Of a stretch of 64,000 nucleotides of DNA, positions 1 to 8,635 are shown piece after piece. The translations under genes were made by a program, and so were the position numbers. The stretch comes from CAWDAQ01 sp963800325 (GTDB lineage: Bacteria > Actinomycetota > Actinomycetes > Actinomycetales > Dermatophilaceae). The stretch is taken from the NCBI GenBank assembly GCA_963800325.1, contig CAWDAQ010000005.1, positions 62,001 to 126,000 of the forward strand. The letters run 5' to 3'. A model generated the notes under the pieces. That model made no database searches. It was not told where the DNA came from and saw only the letters and a list, made by a program, of their open reading frames with translations. Every line of letters begins with the position of its first letter. The stretch's first letter is position 1.

Positions 1-918
1 GAGCCGCCTCGCCCACCGCCGCCCCATGAGGGTCCGACCGAGCGAGCCGACGAGGCTCGGCACATGGTGCAGCCGGGCGTGGTGGTCCAGCACGTCCCCC
101 CAGTCGATGACGGGGCCGTCGAGGACGACGCGGGAGACGAACGAGCTCGTCCACGACCGGTCGAGCAGCTGGAGGGCGATCGCCCCGCCCATCGACCAGC
201 CCACGAGGACGACCTCGCTCGCGCCGTGCTCGACGGCGTACAGCACCGCCTGCTCGATGTCGTTCCACTCGGACAGGCCGAGGTTGTACCGCCCGTCCGG
301 CCCCGGCGGGGCGACCTCGTCGTTGCGGTAGGTCGGCACGAGCACGGTGAAGCCGGACTCGCGCAGCGGCCGGATCCCCCGCAGCGCCTCCTCCCGCCGG
401 GCGCCGCGGCCGTGGACGAGCACCGCCCAGCGGCCGGTGTCGGTCTCACCGGGAACGACCCACGCCGGCGCCGGTCCGACGTCGGTGCCGATGACGACGT
501 GCTCGGTGGGCAGCCCGAGCGCGACGTCCGGGGGCTGGGCCCAGTAGTAGGAGTTCCACCGGGCCGGGCCGGGGCGCAGCCGGCCGAGGTCGACCCCGAG
601 GAGCTCACGCCGCACCCGACCGTGCTCCTCGTCGACCTCGAGGACGTCGCCGAGCCGGATGTGGCTCGCGCCGCCGTCGAGCCACAGGCCGTAGCGGCCG
701 GGGACGACCGTCTCCGGGGTGAGGCCGAGGCTGACGCTGTCGGTGTGGATGACGTGCAGGTAGCAGTCGTCGGGACGGCGCGGGTCGGGGGTGAGGACCC
801 GGCGGGCGAAGTAGAGCGCGCCGGTCACCGACGCGGCCCCCACCCCGGTGGCGGCCGACCCGGCGGTCGCGGCCCCGACGATGCCGGCGCGGCGCAGGCG
901 CGGGTGGGCGGAGGCCAT
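1..918 (-). CDS. alpha/beta hydrolase, membrane-anchored, 3' end cut by window
   Basis: Minus-strand frame open from an ATG at 918 to the window edge (306 codons, no stop). The first ~40 residues are Ala/Gly/Val-rich with basic residues in front and look like a membrane anchor or signal. Residues 240-244 read GWSMG, the nucleophile elbow of serine alpha/beta hydrolases (Ser242), preceded by a beta-strand-like VVLV. The remaining catalytic Asp/His would lie beyond the window. Substrate cannot be told; the family holds esterases, lipases and acyl hydrolases. It is divergent from the DNA ligase gene, with ~90 bp between the starts. Confidence 0.8.
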   Translation of the reverse strand, partial: MASAHPRLRRAGIVGAATAGSAATGVGAASVTGALYFARRVLTPDPRRPDDCYLHVIHTDSVSLGLTPETVVPGRYGLWLDGGASHIRLGDVLEVDEEHGRVRRELLGVDLGRLRPGPARWNSYYWAQPPDVALGLPTEHVVIGTDVGPAPAWVVPGETDTGRWAVLVHGRGARREEALRGIRPLRESGFTVLVPTYRNDEVAPPGPDGRYNLGLSEWNDIEQAVLYAVEHGASEVVLVGWSMGGAIALQLLDRSWTSSFVSRVVLDGPVIDWGDVLDHHARLHHVPSLVGSLGRTLMGRRWARRL

Positions 919-1008
919 GGACACATGGTGGCAGGTTCTCCCGGGCCCCGGGGGGCCGGTTCCGGCCGGCGGGGGTGGAGGGTCGGCGCCACGGCGCACA
1001 ATGGTCGC

Positions 1009-2079
1009 GTGCGCCTTCCCATCGACCTGCCCGTCTCCCCCATGCTCGCCAAGGCCGTGCCCGAGGTGCCCGAGGCCGACTCGGTCGACGGCGGCCTCGC
1101 CTACGAGCCGAAGTGGGACGGCTTCCGCTGCATCGTGCTGCGCGACGGGGACGAGGTCGAGCTCGCCTCCCGCGGCCGCAAGCCGCTGACCCGCTACTTC
1201 CCGGAGGTCGTCGACGCCGCCCTGGCCCACCTGCCCCCGCGCTGCGCGGTCGACACCGAGGTCGTCGTCCGGGCCGGGGACCGCGGAGCCGAGCGTCTCG
1301 ACTGGGAGGCCCTCGCGCAGCGGATCCACCCGGCCGACTCCCGCGTGCGCCGGCTCGCCGCCGAGACCCCCGCCGAGCTCGTGTGCTTCGACCTGCTCGC
1401 CCTGGGCGAGGAGTCCCTGCTCGACCTGCCCTTCGCCGACCGCCGGGAGCGCCTGGAGGAGGCGCTCGCCGACCTCGACCCCGGCGACCCGGTCCACCTC
1501 ACCCGGACCACCGGGGACGCGGCGACCGCCCGGGACTGGTTCGAGCGGTTCGAGGGCGCCGGTCTCGACGGGGTCGTCGCCAAGCCGCTCGCGCGCCCCT
1601 ACGCCCCCGGCAAGCGGACGATGTTCAAGGTCAAGCACTCCCGGACCGCCGAGGCCGTCGTCGTCGGCTACCGGGTGCACAAGTCCGGCTCGGGCGTCGG
1701 CTCGCTGCTGCTCGGGCTGCACGACCACGAGGGGCGGCTGTTCAACGTCGGCGGGATCTCCGCGTTCACCGACGCCCGCCGCCAGGCCCTCGTCGACGAC
1801 CTCGAGCCGTACGTCATGCGCGGCGACGGCGGCGAGGCCGTGACCGGGGAGACCGACCGGTCACGGTTCTCGGCGAACAAGGACGTCAGCTTCGTCCGGC
1901 TCCGGCCCGAGCTCGTCGTCGAGGTCAAGTTCGACCAGATGGAGGGCCACCGGTTCCGGCACGCGGTCCAGCTGCTGCGGTGGCGCCCGGACCGCGACCC
2001 GGACTCGTGCACCGTCGAGCAGGTCGAGCGCGCCCCGGCCTACGACCTCACCGACGTCCTGCGGGGCGGCCGGGAGTGA
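1009..2079 (+). CDS. ligC: ATP-dependent DNA ligase, LigC-type
   Basis: A 356-residue ATP-dependent DNA ligase that seals nicks through a covalent enzyme-AMP intermediate. Motif I is YEPKWDGFR with nucleophile Lys35, and a C-terminal OB-fold region follows. The length matches stand-alone LigC ligases rather than multi-domain LigD. I chose the GTG at 1009 because the protein then begins MRLPIDLPVSPMLAK, as in relatives; the frame stays open far upstream but that part is antisense to the hydrolase gene. A CACAAT element ends six bases before the GTG, so the mRNA may be leaderless. The polymerase partner lies just downstream at 2726-3775. Confidence 0.9.
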   Translation: MRLPIDLPVSPMLAKAVPEVPEADSVDGGLAYEPKWDGFRCIVLRDGDEVELASRGRKPLTRYFPEVVDAALAHLPPRCAVDTEVVVRAGDRGAERLDWEALAQRIHPADSRVRRLAAETPAELVCFDLLALGEESLLDLPFADRRERLEEALADLDPGDPVHLTRTTGDAATARDWFERFEGAGLDGVVAKPLARPYAPGKRTMFKVKHSRTAEAVVVGYRVHKSGSGVGSLLLGLHDHEGRLFNVGGISAFTDARRQALVDDLEPYVMRGDGGEAVTGETDRSRFSANKDVSFVRLRPELVVEVKFDQMEGHRFRHAVQLLRWRPDRDPDSCTVEQVERAPAYDLTDVLRGGRE

Positions 2080-2696
2080 TCGCCCCGGGGCCGCAGCGGG
2101 CGCCCGGCCCGGGGGGCTCTCCCGCGGCAGGCCCCCACCCGGACCGTGCGCGGGTCACCGGGGTCCTCCTCGCCGCCGGGGCGGGCACCCGGTACGGCGG
2201 GCCGAAGGTCCTCGCCGAGGGCGGCGCCTGGCTGGCCGCCGGCGTGGACGCCCTGGCCCGCGGGGGCTGCGACGTCGTCCACGTCGCGCTCGGCGCCGCC
2301 GACGCCGCACTGCCGCCCCCGGCCCGCCCGCTGCGGGTGCCCGACTGGGCGAGGGGCATGAGCGCGACGCTGGCCGGCGCGCTGGAGGCGGCCGAGGCCG
2401 ACGGCGCGGACGTTCTCGTGCTCCACCTCGTCGACCTGCCCGACGTCACCGCCGCCGTCACCGCGCGCGTGCTGGGCGAGGCCGTCGCCTCCGGCGACGC
2501 CGCCGGCGCCCTCGCCCGCGCGGCCTACCGGGGCCGGCCCGGTCACCCCGTCGTCCTGGGCCGCGCCCACTGGGCGGGGCTGCGGGCGACCCTGACCGGC
2601 GACGAGGGGGGCCGACGCTACCTCGCGGCCCGCGGCGTGAGGCTGGTCGAGTGCGGAGACCTGGCGACCGGGAGCGACATCGACGAGACGGGCTGA
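2076..2696 (+). CDS. MobA-like NTP transferase
   Basis: A 206-residue nucleotidyltransferase of the MobA/MocA type. The N-terminal signature TGVLLAAGAGTRYGGPK binds NTP, and a later HLVDLPDV segment resembles the metal-binding DxPDV region. Members of this family attach CMP or GMP to molybdopterin or act on related substrates; no molybdenum-cofactor gene is nearby, so the substrate is open. The start is the GTG at 2076, which overlaps the ligase stop as GTGA and implies translational coupling. The first ~25 residues are Pro/Gly-rich and may not belong to the folded domain. Confidence 0.8.
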   Translation: MIAPGPQRAPGPGGSPAAGPHPDRARVTGVLLAAGAGTRYGGPKVLAEGGAWLAAGVDALARGGCDVVHVALGAADAALPPPARPLRVPDWARGMSATLAGALEAAEADGADVLVLHLVDLPDVTAAVTARVLGEAVASGDAAGALARAAYRGRPGHPVVLGRAHWAGLRATLTGDEGGRRYLAARGVRLVECGDLATGSDIDETG

Positions 2697-2725
2697 CCGG
2701 GGACGCGGGCCCCCCCGCTGGAGGC

Positions 2726-3775
2726 TCACCCCTCCTCGGCGGGACGCCGTGCCCGGCTGGGCTGCACCCGCGGCGGCTCGCCCGGCATCTTCGGGTAGTC
2801 CGGGGGGAAGGGCATCTCCCCGAGGCCCCGCTCGGCGACGTCGGCGTCCCACAGCTCCATCGCCGCGGCGAGGTCGCCGACCGCGTCCTCGATGCCGGAC
2901 CACGGGTCGCCGCGCTCGGCGAGCACACCGGGGGCGGTGCGGACGGTGAAGTCCCCCGGGGCGACCTCCCCCAGCTCGTCCCAGCCCACCGGCATCGAGA
3001 CCGGCGCGCCGGGCAGCGGTCGGGGGCTGTACGCGGAGGCGATGGTCCGGTCCCGGCAGGCCTGGTTGAAGTCGACGAACACCTTCTCGCCGCGCTCCTC
3101 CTTCCACCACGCCGTCGTGACGAGGTCGGGCAGCCGGCGCTCGAGCTCGCGGGCGATGGCGATGACCCCGTGCCGGACGTCGAGGAACTCCCGCTCCGGG
3201 CGGATCCGGGCGAACACGTGCACCCCGCGGTTGCCGGACGTCTTGGCCCAGCCGACGAGCCCGAGCTCGGCGAGCAGGTCCCGCAGCGCGCGGGCGGCCT
3301 CGACCGCGTCCGGGAAGCCCCGGCCCGGCTGCGGGTCGAGGTCGATCCGCAGCTCGTCCGGGTCGTCGAGGTCGGCGGCGGTCACCGGCCACGGGTGGAA
3401 CGTCACGGTGTTCATCTGGACCGCCCACACCGCGGTCGCGGCCTCGTCGACGACGAGCTGGGGGTGGCGCCGGCCCGAGGGGTAGGTGACCGTGACGCTC
3501 CGGGCGAACTCGGGCACCCCGCGGGGCGGGTTCTTGGAGTAGAACGCCTCGCCGTCGACGCCGTCGGGGAACCGCTGCAGCGTGACCGGCCGGTCGGCGA
3601 GCGCGGTGAGCAGCGGCCCGCCGATGGCGACGACGTACTCGGCGAGGTCGAGCTTGGTCACCGCGTCGCCGTGATCCCCCGCCGGCCACATCACCCGGTC
3701 CGGGCTCGAGAGCCGCACCGCCCGCTCGGTACCGTCGGGGGCGGGGACGTGGAGCGTCGTCGCGGGGCCGGCCAT
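2726..3775 (-). CDS. ligD: LigD-type NHEJ polymerase/primase domain protein
   Basis: A 349-residue stand-alone polymerase domain of the LigD (archaeo-eukaryotic primase) family, used to fill in or extend ends in bacterial non-homologous end joining. Family motifs are visible: RIDLDPQPG with the catalytic Asp pair, KTSGNRGVHVF as the nucleotide-binding SGxxGxH motif, and NQACRDRTIASAYSPRP near the C-terminus. It lacks ligase and nuclease domains; the separate ligase at 1009-2079 probably supplies sealing. No Ku gene is in the window. The gene is convergent with the MobA-like gene and divergent from msrB. Confidence 0.9.
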   Translation of the reverse strand: MAGPATTLHVPAPDGTERAVRLSSPDRVMWPAGDHGDAVTKLDLAEYVVAIGGPLLTALADRPVTLQRFPDGVDGEAFYSKNPPRGVPEFARSVTVTYPSGRRHPQLVVDEAATAVWAVQMNTVTFHPWPVTAADLDDPDELRIDLDPQPGRGFPDAVEAARALRDLLAELGLVGWAKTSGNRGVHVFARIRPEREFLDVRHGVIAIARELERRLPDLVTTAWWKEERGEKVFVDFNQACRDRTIASAYSPRPLPGAPVSMPVGWDELGEVAPGDFTVRTAPGVLAERGDPWSGIEDAVGDLAAAMELWDADVAERGLGEMPFPPDYPKMPGEPPRVQPSRARRPAEEG

Positions 3776-3861
3776 GGCGAGAGCCTACGGCCGACCCCCC
3801 GGGGACGGGGTCCAGCCGACCCGGGCGGAACTTTCCCGAGGGCCGCGATGTTGTCCCTGCC

Positions 3862-4281
3862 ATGAAGCACACCGACCGTACCTACCCCGTGACGAAGTCC
3901 GACGAGGAGTGGCGCGAGAGCCTGAGCCCGGCCGAGTACGAGGTGCTTCGCCGCGCCGGGACCGAGCGTCCGTTCACCGGCGAGTACACCGACACCACGA
4001 CCGAGGGCGTCTACAGCTGCCGGGCCTGCGGCACCGAGCTGTTCCGGTCCGAGACGAAGTTCGGCAGCCACTGCGGGTGGCCGTCGTTCTACTCCCCGCT
4101 CGCCGAGGACCGGGTCGAGTACATCGAGGACCGGTCGATGGGGATGAAGCGCGTCGAGGTCCGGTGCGCCACCTGCGGCAGCCACCTCGGCCACGTGTTC
4201 GACGGCGAGGGCTACGACACCCCCACCGACCAGCGGTACTGCATCAACTCGATCGCGATGACGCTGGAGCCGCGGGCCTGA
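3862..4281 (+). CDS. msrB: peptide-methionine (R)-S-oxide reductase
   Basis: MsrB, 139 residues, reduces the R epimer of methionine sulfoxide in proteins. Two zinc-binding pairs are present (CRAC, Cys53/56; CATC, Cys102/105). The catalytic cysteine is Cys127 in RYCINSIAM and a likely resolving cysteine is Cys71 in SHCGWPSF. Length is typical for a single-domain MsrB. The ATG at 3862 opens the protein with MKHTDRTYPVTKSD; no Shine-Dalgarno sequence is obvious. It is convergent with the permease gene, with one base between the stops. Confidence 0.96.
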   Translation: MKHTDRTYPVTKSDEEWRESLSPAEYEVLRRAGTERPFTGEYTDTTTEGVYSCRACGTELFRSETKFGSHCGWPSFYSPLAEDRVEYIEDRSMGMKRVEVRCATCGSHLGHVFDGEGYDTPTDQRYCINSIAMTLEPRA

Positions 4282-4282
4282 G

Positions 4283-5398
4283 TCACCGCCCGGCCCCGTC
4301 CGACCCCTCCGCCGTCGCCGTCGAGGGCCCGAGCCGGGACAGGGCGCGCGCGAGCAGCGGGGCGACGAGGAGCATGGCGAACACGCGGATGACCTGGACG
4401 GCGAGGACGTACGTCGTGTCCGAGCCGCTGTCGGCGGCGAGCGCGAGGACGGCGAACAGACCGCCCGGGGTGGTCGCGAGGTAGGCGGTCAGCGCGTCCA
4501 CCCCGGTGGTCGCCGCGAGCAGGGCGCCGAGCCCGGCGCAGCCCGCGATGACGAGCGCGATGAGGAGGACGGTCAGCGGCAGCAGCCGGGCGATGCTGCG
4601 CAGGCTGGCACGGGTGAACCGCAGCCCCACCGCGACGCCGATGAGCGCGAACGCGACGCTCTCGACCGGGCCGGGCTCGCGCACCGCGCCGAGCACGCCG
4701 CTCGCCGAGAGCGCGACCGCGACGACCATCGGGCCCAGGAGGTTCGCGACCGGTGCCCGGACGACCCGGACGACGACGAGGCCCCCGAGCACCGCGGCGG
4801 CGGTGAACACCAGGTCGACCGGCCAGTGGGTCGGGGCCGTCTCGAGGGTGCCCCGGCCGCTCGGGGGGTGGAACACGGCGGTCGCGAGGACCGGCATCGC
4901 GAGCAGCACGACGACGACCCGGAGGTACTGCACGATCGTGACGACCCGGTCGTCGGCGCCCAGCTCGCGGGAGATCGCGACGATGCCCGAGGCGCCGCCG
5001 GCGATGAGCGCGAACAGCCCGGTGGTGCGGGAGACGTCGCGGTGGATCGCCATGAGCAGCCCGGTGACGAGGCTGACGACGATCGTCCCCAGGGTGACCC
5101 CGAGCACCGACGGCCAGTCGGTCGCGAGCCGGGTGAGGGTGGACAGCTGCACGAGCGCGCCGATGGTGACGCCGATGAGGGCCTGGCCGAGCCGGAAGAG
5201 CGGGGTGGGCATCACGAGCGGCTCGGCCGCGGTGAGGGCCTGGGCCATCCCGGCGAAGAGCGCGCCGAACAGGAACGGCGACGGCGCCCCGAGGAGGTCC
5301 AGGACCCCGCTCGCGGCGAGGCAGAGCACGACGACGAGGGCCCACGGCCTCGCCGCCGGGGGAAGCGGTCCGGAGAGCGTCGGTCCCGGGGACCTCAC
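4283..5398 (-). CDS. AbrB-family membrane transporter
   Basis: A 371-residue polytopic membrane protein with about ten hydrophobic segments in two similar halves, the layout of the AbrB/ammonia-monooxygenase-regulator-like membrane family (unrelated to the AbrB transcription factor). The repeated Gly-rich core, for example ALIAGGASGIVAISRELGADD in the middle, is characteristic. The substrate is unknown; relatives are discussed as transporters. The GTG start at 5398 overlaps the hemQ stop as GTGA, making it the last gene of the hemE-hemG-hemQ unit, although a role in heme metabolism is not implied by family. Confidence 0.75.
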   Translation of the reverse strand: MRSPGPTLSGPLPPAARPWALVVVLCLAASGVLDLLGAPSPFLFGALFAGMAQALTAAEPLVMPTPLFRLGQALIGVTIGALVQLSTLTRLATDWPSVLGVTLGTIVVSLVTGLLMAIHRDVSRTTGLFALIAGGASGIVAISRELGADDRVVTIVQYLRVVVVLLAMPVLATAVFHPPSGRGTLETAPTHWPVDLVFTAAAVLGGLVVVRVVRAPVANLLGPMVVAVALSASGVLGAVREPGPVESVAFALIGVAVGLRFTRASLRSIARLLPLTVLLIALVIAGCAGLGALLAATTGVDALTAYLATTPGGLFAVLALAADSGSDTTYVLAVQVIRVFAMLLVAPLLARALSRLGPSTATAEGSDGAGR

Positions 5399-6129
5399 CG
5401 CAACCGTGCGACGAGATCACCGACCTCGACGCGGGGGCCGGTGTAGAACGGGACCTCCTCACGCACGTGCCGACGGGCCCGGGAGGCGCGCAGCTCGCGC
5501 ATGAGGTCGACGATGCGGTGGAGCTCGTCGGCCTCGAAGGCGAGGATCCACTCGTAGTCGCCGAGCGCGAACGCGGAGATCGTGTTCGCGCGCACGTCGG
5601 GGAAGTCCCGGGCCATCTGGCCGTGCTCGCGGAGCATGTCGCGCCGCTCGTCGTCCTCGAGGAGGTACCACTCGTAGGAGCGGACGAACGGGTAGACGCA
5701 GAGGTAGCCGCGGGGCTCCTCGTCGGCGAGGAACGCCGGGATGTGGCTCTTGTTGAACTCCGCCGGGCGGTGCAGCGCCGCCTGGGACCACACCGGCTCC
5801 AGGTGCGAGCCGAGCTCGGTGCGCAGCAGCCGGTGGTAGGCGTCCTGGAGCTGCTCGATGGTCGCGGCGTGCCACCACACCATGACGTCGGCGTCCGCGC
5901 GGAGCCCGGCGACGTCGTACAGCCCCCGGACGACGACCCCGTCCTCGGCGAGCGCGGCGAGGACGTCCTCGACCTCGCGGGCGAGCGCGTCCCGGTCGGC
6001 GTCCCCGACGGGCGTCGTCAGCGCGAACACCGACCACATCGCGTACCGGATCGTCTCGTTGATCTCCCGGACCCGCGCCGGGCTCGGCTTTCCGGAGGGT
6101 CGCGTCGTCGTGTCCGTCATGCTCCTCAT
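5395..6129 (-). CDS. hemQ: coproheme decarboxylase (HemQ/ChdC)
   Basis: HemQ converts Fe-coproporphyrin III to heme b with hydrogen peroxide, the last step of the coproporphyrin-dependent pathway of Gram-positives. The 244-residue protein shows the actinobacterial signature: FNKSHIPAFL, PFVRSYEWYLL with the catalytic Tyr near residue 152, and REHGQMARDFPDVRANT with the proximal heme-ligand His near 169. The start at 6129 overlaps the hemG stop as ATGA and has GGAGG just ahead; a second ATG nine bases downstream (MTDTTTRPSG) is an equally possible start. It is co-oriented and coupled with hemG and hemE. Confidence 0.95.
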   Translation of the reverse strand: MRSMTDTTTRPSGKPSPARVREINETIRYAMWSVFALTTPVGDADRDALAREVEDVLAALAEDGVVVRGLYDVAGLRADADVMVWWHAATIEQLQDAYHRLLRTELGSHLEPVWSQAALHRPAEFNKSHIPAFLADEEPRGYLCVYPFVRSYEWYLLEDDERRDMLREHGQMARDFPDVRANTISAFALGDYEWILAFEADELHRIVDLMRELRASRARRHVREEVPFYTGPRVEVGDLVARLR

Positions 6130-7565
6130 TGTCCTCCGGTGCGCGCGCCGGTCCGCAGGTGGGTGAGCACCCGGGCGGCCGCGGTCCGCGCGGTCCCGAC
6201 GACGGCGGGGACCCCGACCCCGTCGTAGGCGGCCCCCGCGAGGGCGAGCCCGGTGAGCCCCGCGAGCTCGGCCCGGACCCGCGCGACCCGCGCCACGTGA
6301 CCGACGGCGTACTGCGGCAGCGCGCCGCCCCACCGCTGGACGTGGGCGTCCAGCAGCTCCGGCAGCGGTCGGCCCAGGGCCTCGCCGACCTCTGCGGCCG
6401 CGACCCGGACCAGGTCGGCGTCCGGTCGCTGGAGGTCGCTCTCCTCCCCCGCGCGGCCGACGGACGCACGCAGGTAGGCCACCCCGGGGGCCGCCTGCGC
6501 CAGGGCGGGCCACTTGGCCGAGCTGAACGTGCTCGCCTTGATGGTCCGACCCTCGACCGGGGGCACGAGGAACCCGGACCCGGGCAGGGCGGGCAGCCGG
6601 TCGGCCGGCACGGCGAGGGTGACGACGGCCATGGAGGCGTACTCGATGTCGGCGAGCAGGTCGGCGGCGGCGGTGTGGCCGGCGAGCAGCCGGGCGGCGG
6701 GCCGGGCCGGGACCGCGAGCACGACGGCGTCGGCGTCGATCCGCTCCGGGTCCCTCGTCGGGCCGACGGTGACGGCCCAGCCCCGGGGCCCGGGGGCGAG
6801 CTCGCGCGCGATGGTCCGGCTGCGGACCGTGGCGCCGAGGCGGGCGAGGTCGGCGGCGAGCACCTCGGGGAGGCGGCCGAGTCCGCCGCGGAGGCTGGCG
6901 AACACCGGCGGCCTCCGCTCGCCGTCGCCGGCCCGGAGACCGGCCTCGCGCGCGGCCTCGAGCAGGCTGCCGCCGCCGGCCGCGACCGACCAGACCTGCG
7001 GGAGCGCGGCCCGCAGCGACAGCCTCCGGGCGTGGCCGGCGTACACCCCGCCGAGCAGCGGCTCGACGAGCCGGTCGACGACGGCGTCGCCGAGCCGGCC
7101 GGCGACGTAGTCCCCCACCGACACGTCCTCCCCCACCACGCCGGCCCCTCCGCCGCCCGGCCAGGCCCGCTCGTCGGCGGCCCGCTCGACCTCGGCGTCG
7201 GTGAGCAGCCCCGCCGCCCGGGCCGGGTCCCCCGGTATCCCCATGAGGGTTCCGCTCGGCAGCGGGTGGAGCCGACCCCGCGACCACACCGACGCGCCGC
7301 CCGAGGCCGGGTGGACGACGTCCGCGTCGAGGCCGAGGTCGGCGAGGAGGTCCAGTCCCTCCGGGCGGCGGGCGAGCAGGGACTCCGCGCCGACGTCGAC
7401 CCGGTGCCCGGCGACGTCCTCGAGCCGGAGCTTGCCGCCGACCCGGTCGGAGGCGTCGAGCAGGACGACCTCGGCACCACCGGCCCGGGCGAGGTCGCGG
7501 GCGGCGACCAGACCGGCGATCCCACCGCCGACGACGACCACCCGGGGCCGGTCGGCGACGGTCAC
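6126..7565 (-). CDS. hemG: coproporphyrinogen III oxidase (HemY/HemG, CgoX type)
   Basis: An FAD-dependent, oxygen-using oxidase of 479 residues that makes coproporphyrin III from coproporphyrinogen III; older annotations call it protoporphyrinogen oxidase. The N-terminus is a dinucleotide-binding fold, VVVVGGGIAGLVAARDLARA, followed by the GG motif region DRVGGKLRLEDVAGHRVDVG. A C-terminal FAD segment, GLALAGAAYDGVGVPAVVGT, closes the protein. Because hemQ and a ferrochelatase gene are present, the coproporphyrin role is favoured by inference. The GTG at 7565 overlaps the hemE stop as GTGA. Confidence 0.93.
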   Translation of the reverse strand: MTVADRPRVVVVGGGIAGLVAARDLARAGGAEVVLLDASDRVGGKLRLEDVAGHRVDVGAESLLARRPEGLDLLADLGLDADVVHPASGGASVWSRGRLHPLPSGTLMGIPGDPARAAGLLTDAEVERAADERAWPGGGGAGVVGEDVSVGDYVAGRLGDAVVDRLVEPLLGGVYAGHARRLSLRAALPQVWSVAAGGGSLLEAAREAGLRAGDGERRPPVFASLRGGLGRLPEVLAADLARLGATVRSRTIARELAPGPRGWAVTVGPTRDPERIDADAVVLAVPARPAARLLAGHTAAADLLADIEYASMAVVTLAVPADRLPALPGSGFLVPPVEGRTIKASTFSSAKWPALAQAAPGVAYLRASVGRAGEESDLQRPDADLVRVAAAEVGEALGRPLPELLDAHVQRWGGALPQYAVGHVARVARVRAELAGLTGLALAGAAYDGVGVPAVVGTARTAAARVLTHLRTGARTGGQ

Positions 7566-8605
7566 CGGGCGGAGATCTCGTGGACGAGGTCGACGACGCG
7601 GGTGAGGACGTCGGGGTCGGTCGCCGGGAGGACGCCGTGGCCGAGGTTGAAGATGTGCCCCGGGGCGGCCCGGCCCTGCTCGACGACGTCGCGCACCGCG
7701 GCGGCGACCGGCTCCCACGGCGCGAGCAGCAGCGCGGGGTCGAGGTTCCCCTGGACGGCGTAGCGGCTCCCGAGCCGGGCGACCGCGTCGGTGAGCGAGA
7801 CCCGGAAGTCGACGCCGACGACCTCGGCGCCCGCGGCGCCCATCGAGGGGAGCAGCTCGCCGGTGCCGACGCCGAAGTGGATGCGGGGGACGTCGAGGTC
7901 GGCGACGGCGGCGAGCGCCGCCGCCGAGTGCGGCCGGACGTGGGTGTCGTAGTCGGCCCGGGAGAGCACCCCCGCCCAGGAGTCGAACAGCTGGACGGCG
8001 CTCGCGCCGGCCTCGGCCTGGACCCGCAGGAACGTCCCCGAGATCTGGGCGAGCCGCGCGCACAGGTCGCGCCACAGTCCCGGGTCGCCGTGCATCATCG
8101 CCTTGGTCCGCTCGTGGTTGCGGCTCGGTCCGCCCTCGACGAGGTAGGAGGCGAGCGTGAACGGGGCCCCGGCGAAGCCGACCAGCGGCGTCCCCCCGAG
8201 CTCGGCGACGAGGATCTTCACGGCCTCGGCGATGTCGGGCACGTCGGCCGGGGTGAGCTCGGGGATCCGGTCGAGGTCGGCCCGGGTGCGCACCGGCTCG
8301 GCGATGACCGGGCCGGTCCCGGGGACGATGTCGAGGTCGACCCCGACCGCGGCGAGCGGGACGACGATGTCGGAGAAGAAGACCGCGGCGTCCACCCCGT
8401 GCCGGCGCACGGGCTGCAGGGTGATCTCCGCGGCGAGGTCCGGTCGCCGGCAGGCCTCGAGCATCCCGACGCCCTCGCGGACCCGGCGGTACTCCGGGAG
8501 CGAGCGGCCGGCCTGGCGCATGAACCACACCGGCGTGTACGGCACGGGTCGCTGCCGGGCGGCGCGGACGAGCGTGCTGTCGGCGGGACTCTGGGTGGCG
8601 CTCAC
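7562..8605 (-). CDS. hemE: uroporphyrinogen decarboxylase
   Basis: HemE, 347 residues, removes four carboxyl groups from uroporphyrinogen III to give coproporphyrinogen III. The active-site signature PVWFMRQAGRSLPEYR lies at the N-terminus, and DAAVFFSDIVVPLAAVGVDL and the C-terminal FNLGHGVLPATDPD segment are typical. Length is normal for the family. It is the first gene of the hemE-hemG-hemQ unit; the next upstream gene (EamA permease) shares the strand and is ~30 bp away, so the promoter could lie upstream of either. Confidence 0.96.
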   Translation of the reverse strand: MSATQSPADSTLVRAARQRPVPYTPVWFMRQAGRSLPEYRRVREGVGMLEACRRPDLAAEITLQPVRRHGVDAAVFFSDIVVPLAAVGVDLDIVPGTGPVIAEPVRTRADLDRIPELTPADVPDIAEAVKILVAELGGTPLVGFAGAPFTLASYLVEGGPSRNHERTKAMMHGDPGLWRDLCARLAQISGTFLRVQAEAGASAVQLFDSWAGVLSRADYDTHVRPHSAAALAAVADLDVPRIHFGVGTGELLPSMGAAGAEVVGVDFRVSLTDAVARLGSRYAVQGNLDPALLLAPWEPVAAAVRDVVEQGRAAPGHIFNLGHGVLPATDPDVLTRVVDLVHEISAR

Positions 8606-8635
8606 CCCTCGATCCTCGCACGCGCGTCGGCGCGC

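Noticed and set aside
64..1008. N-terminal extension of the ligase frame
   Set aside because: It is antisense to the hydrolase, which has a proper nucleophile elbow, and reads as low-complexity residues before MRLPIDLPVSPM.
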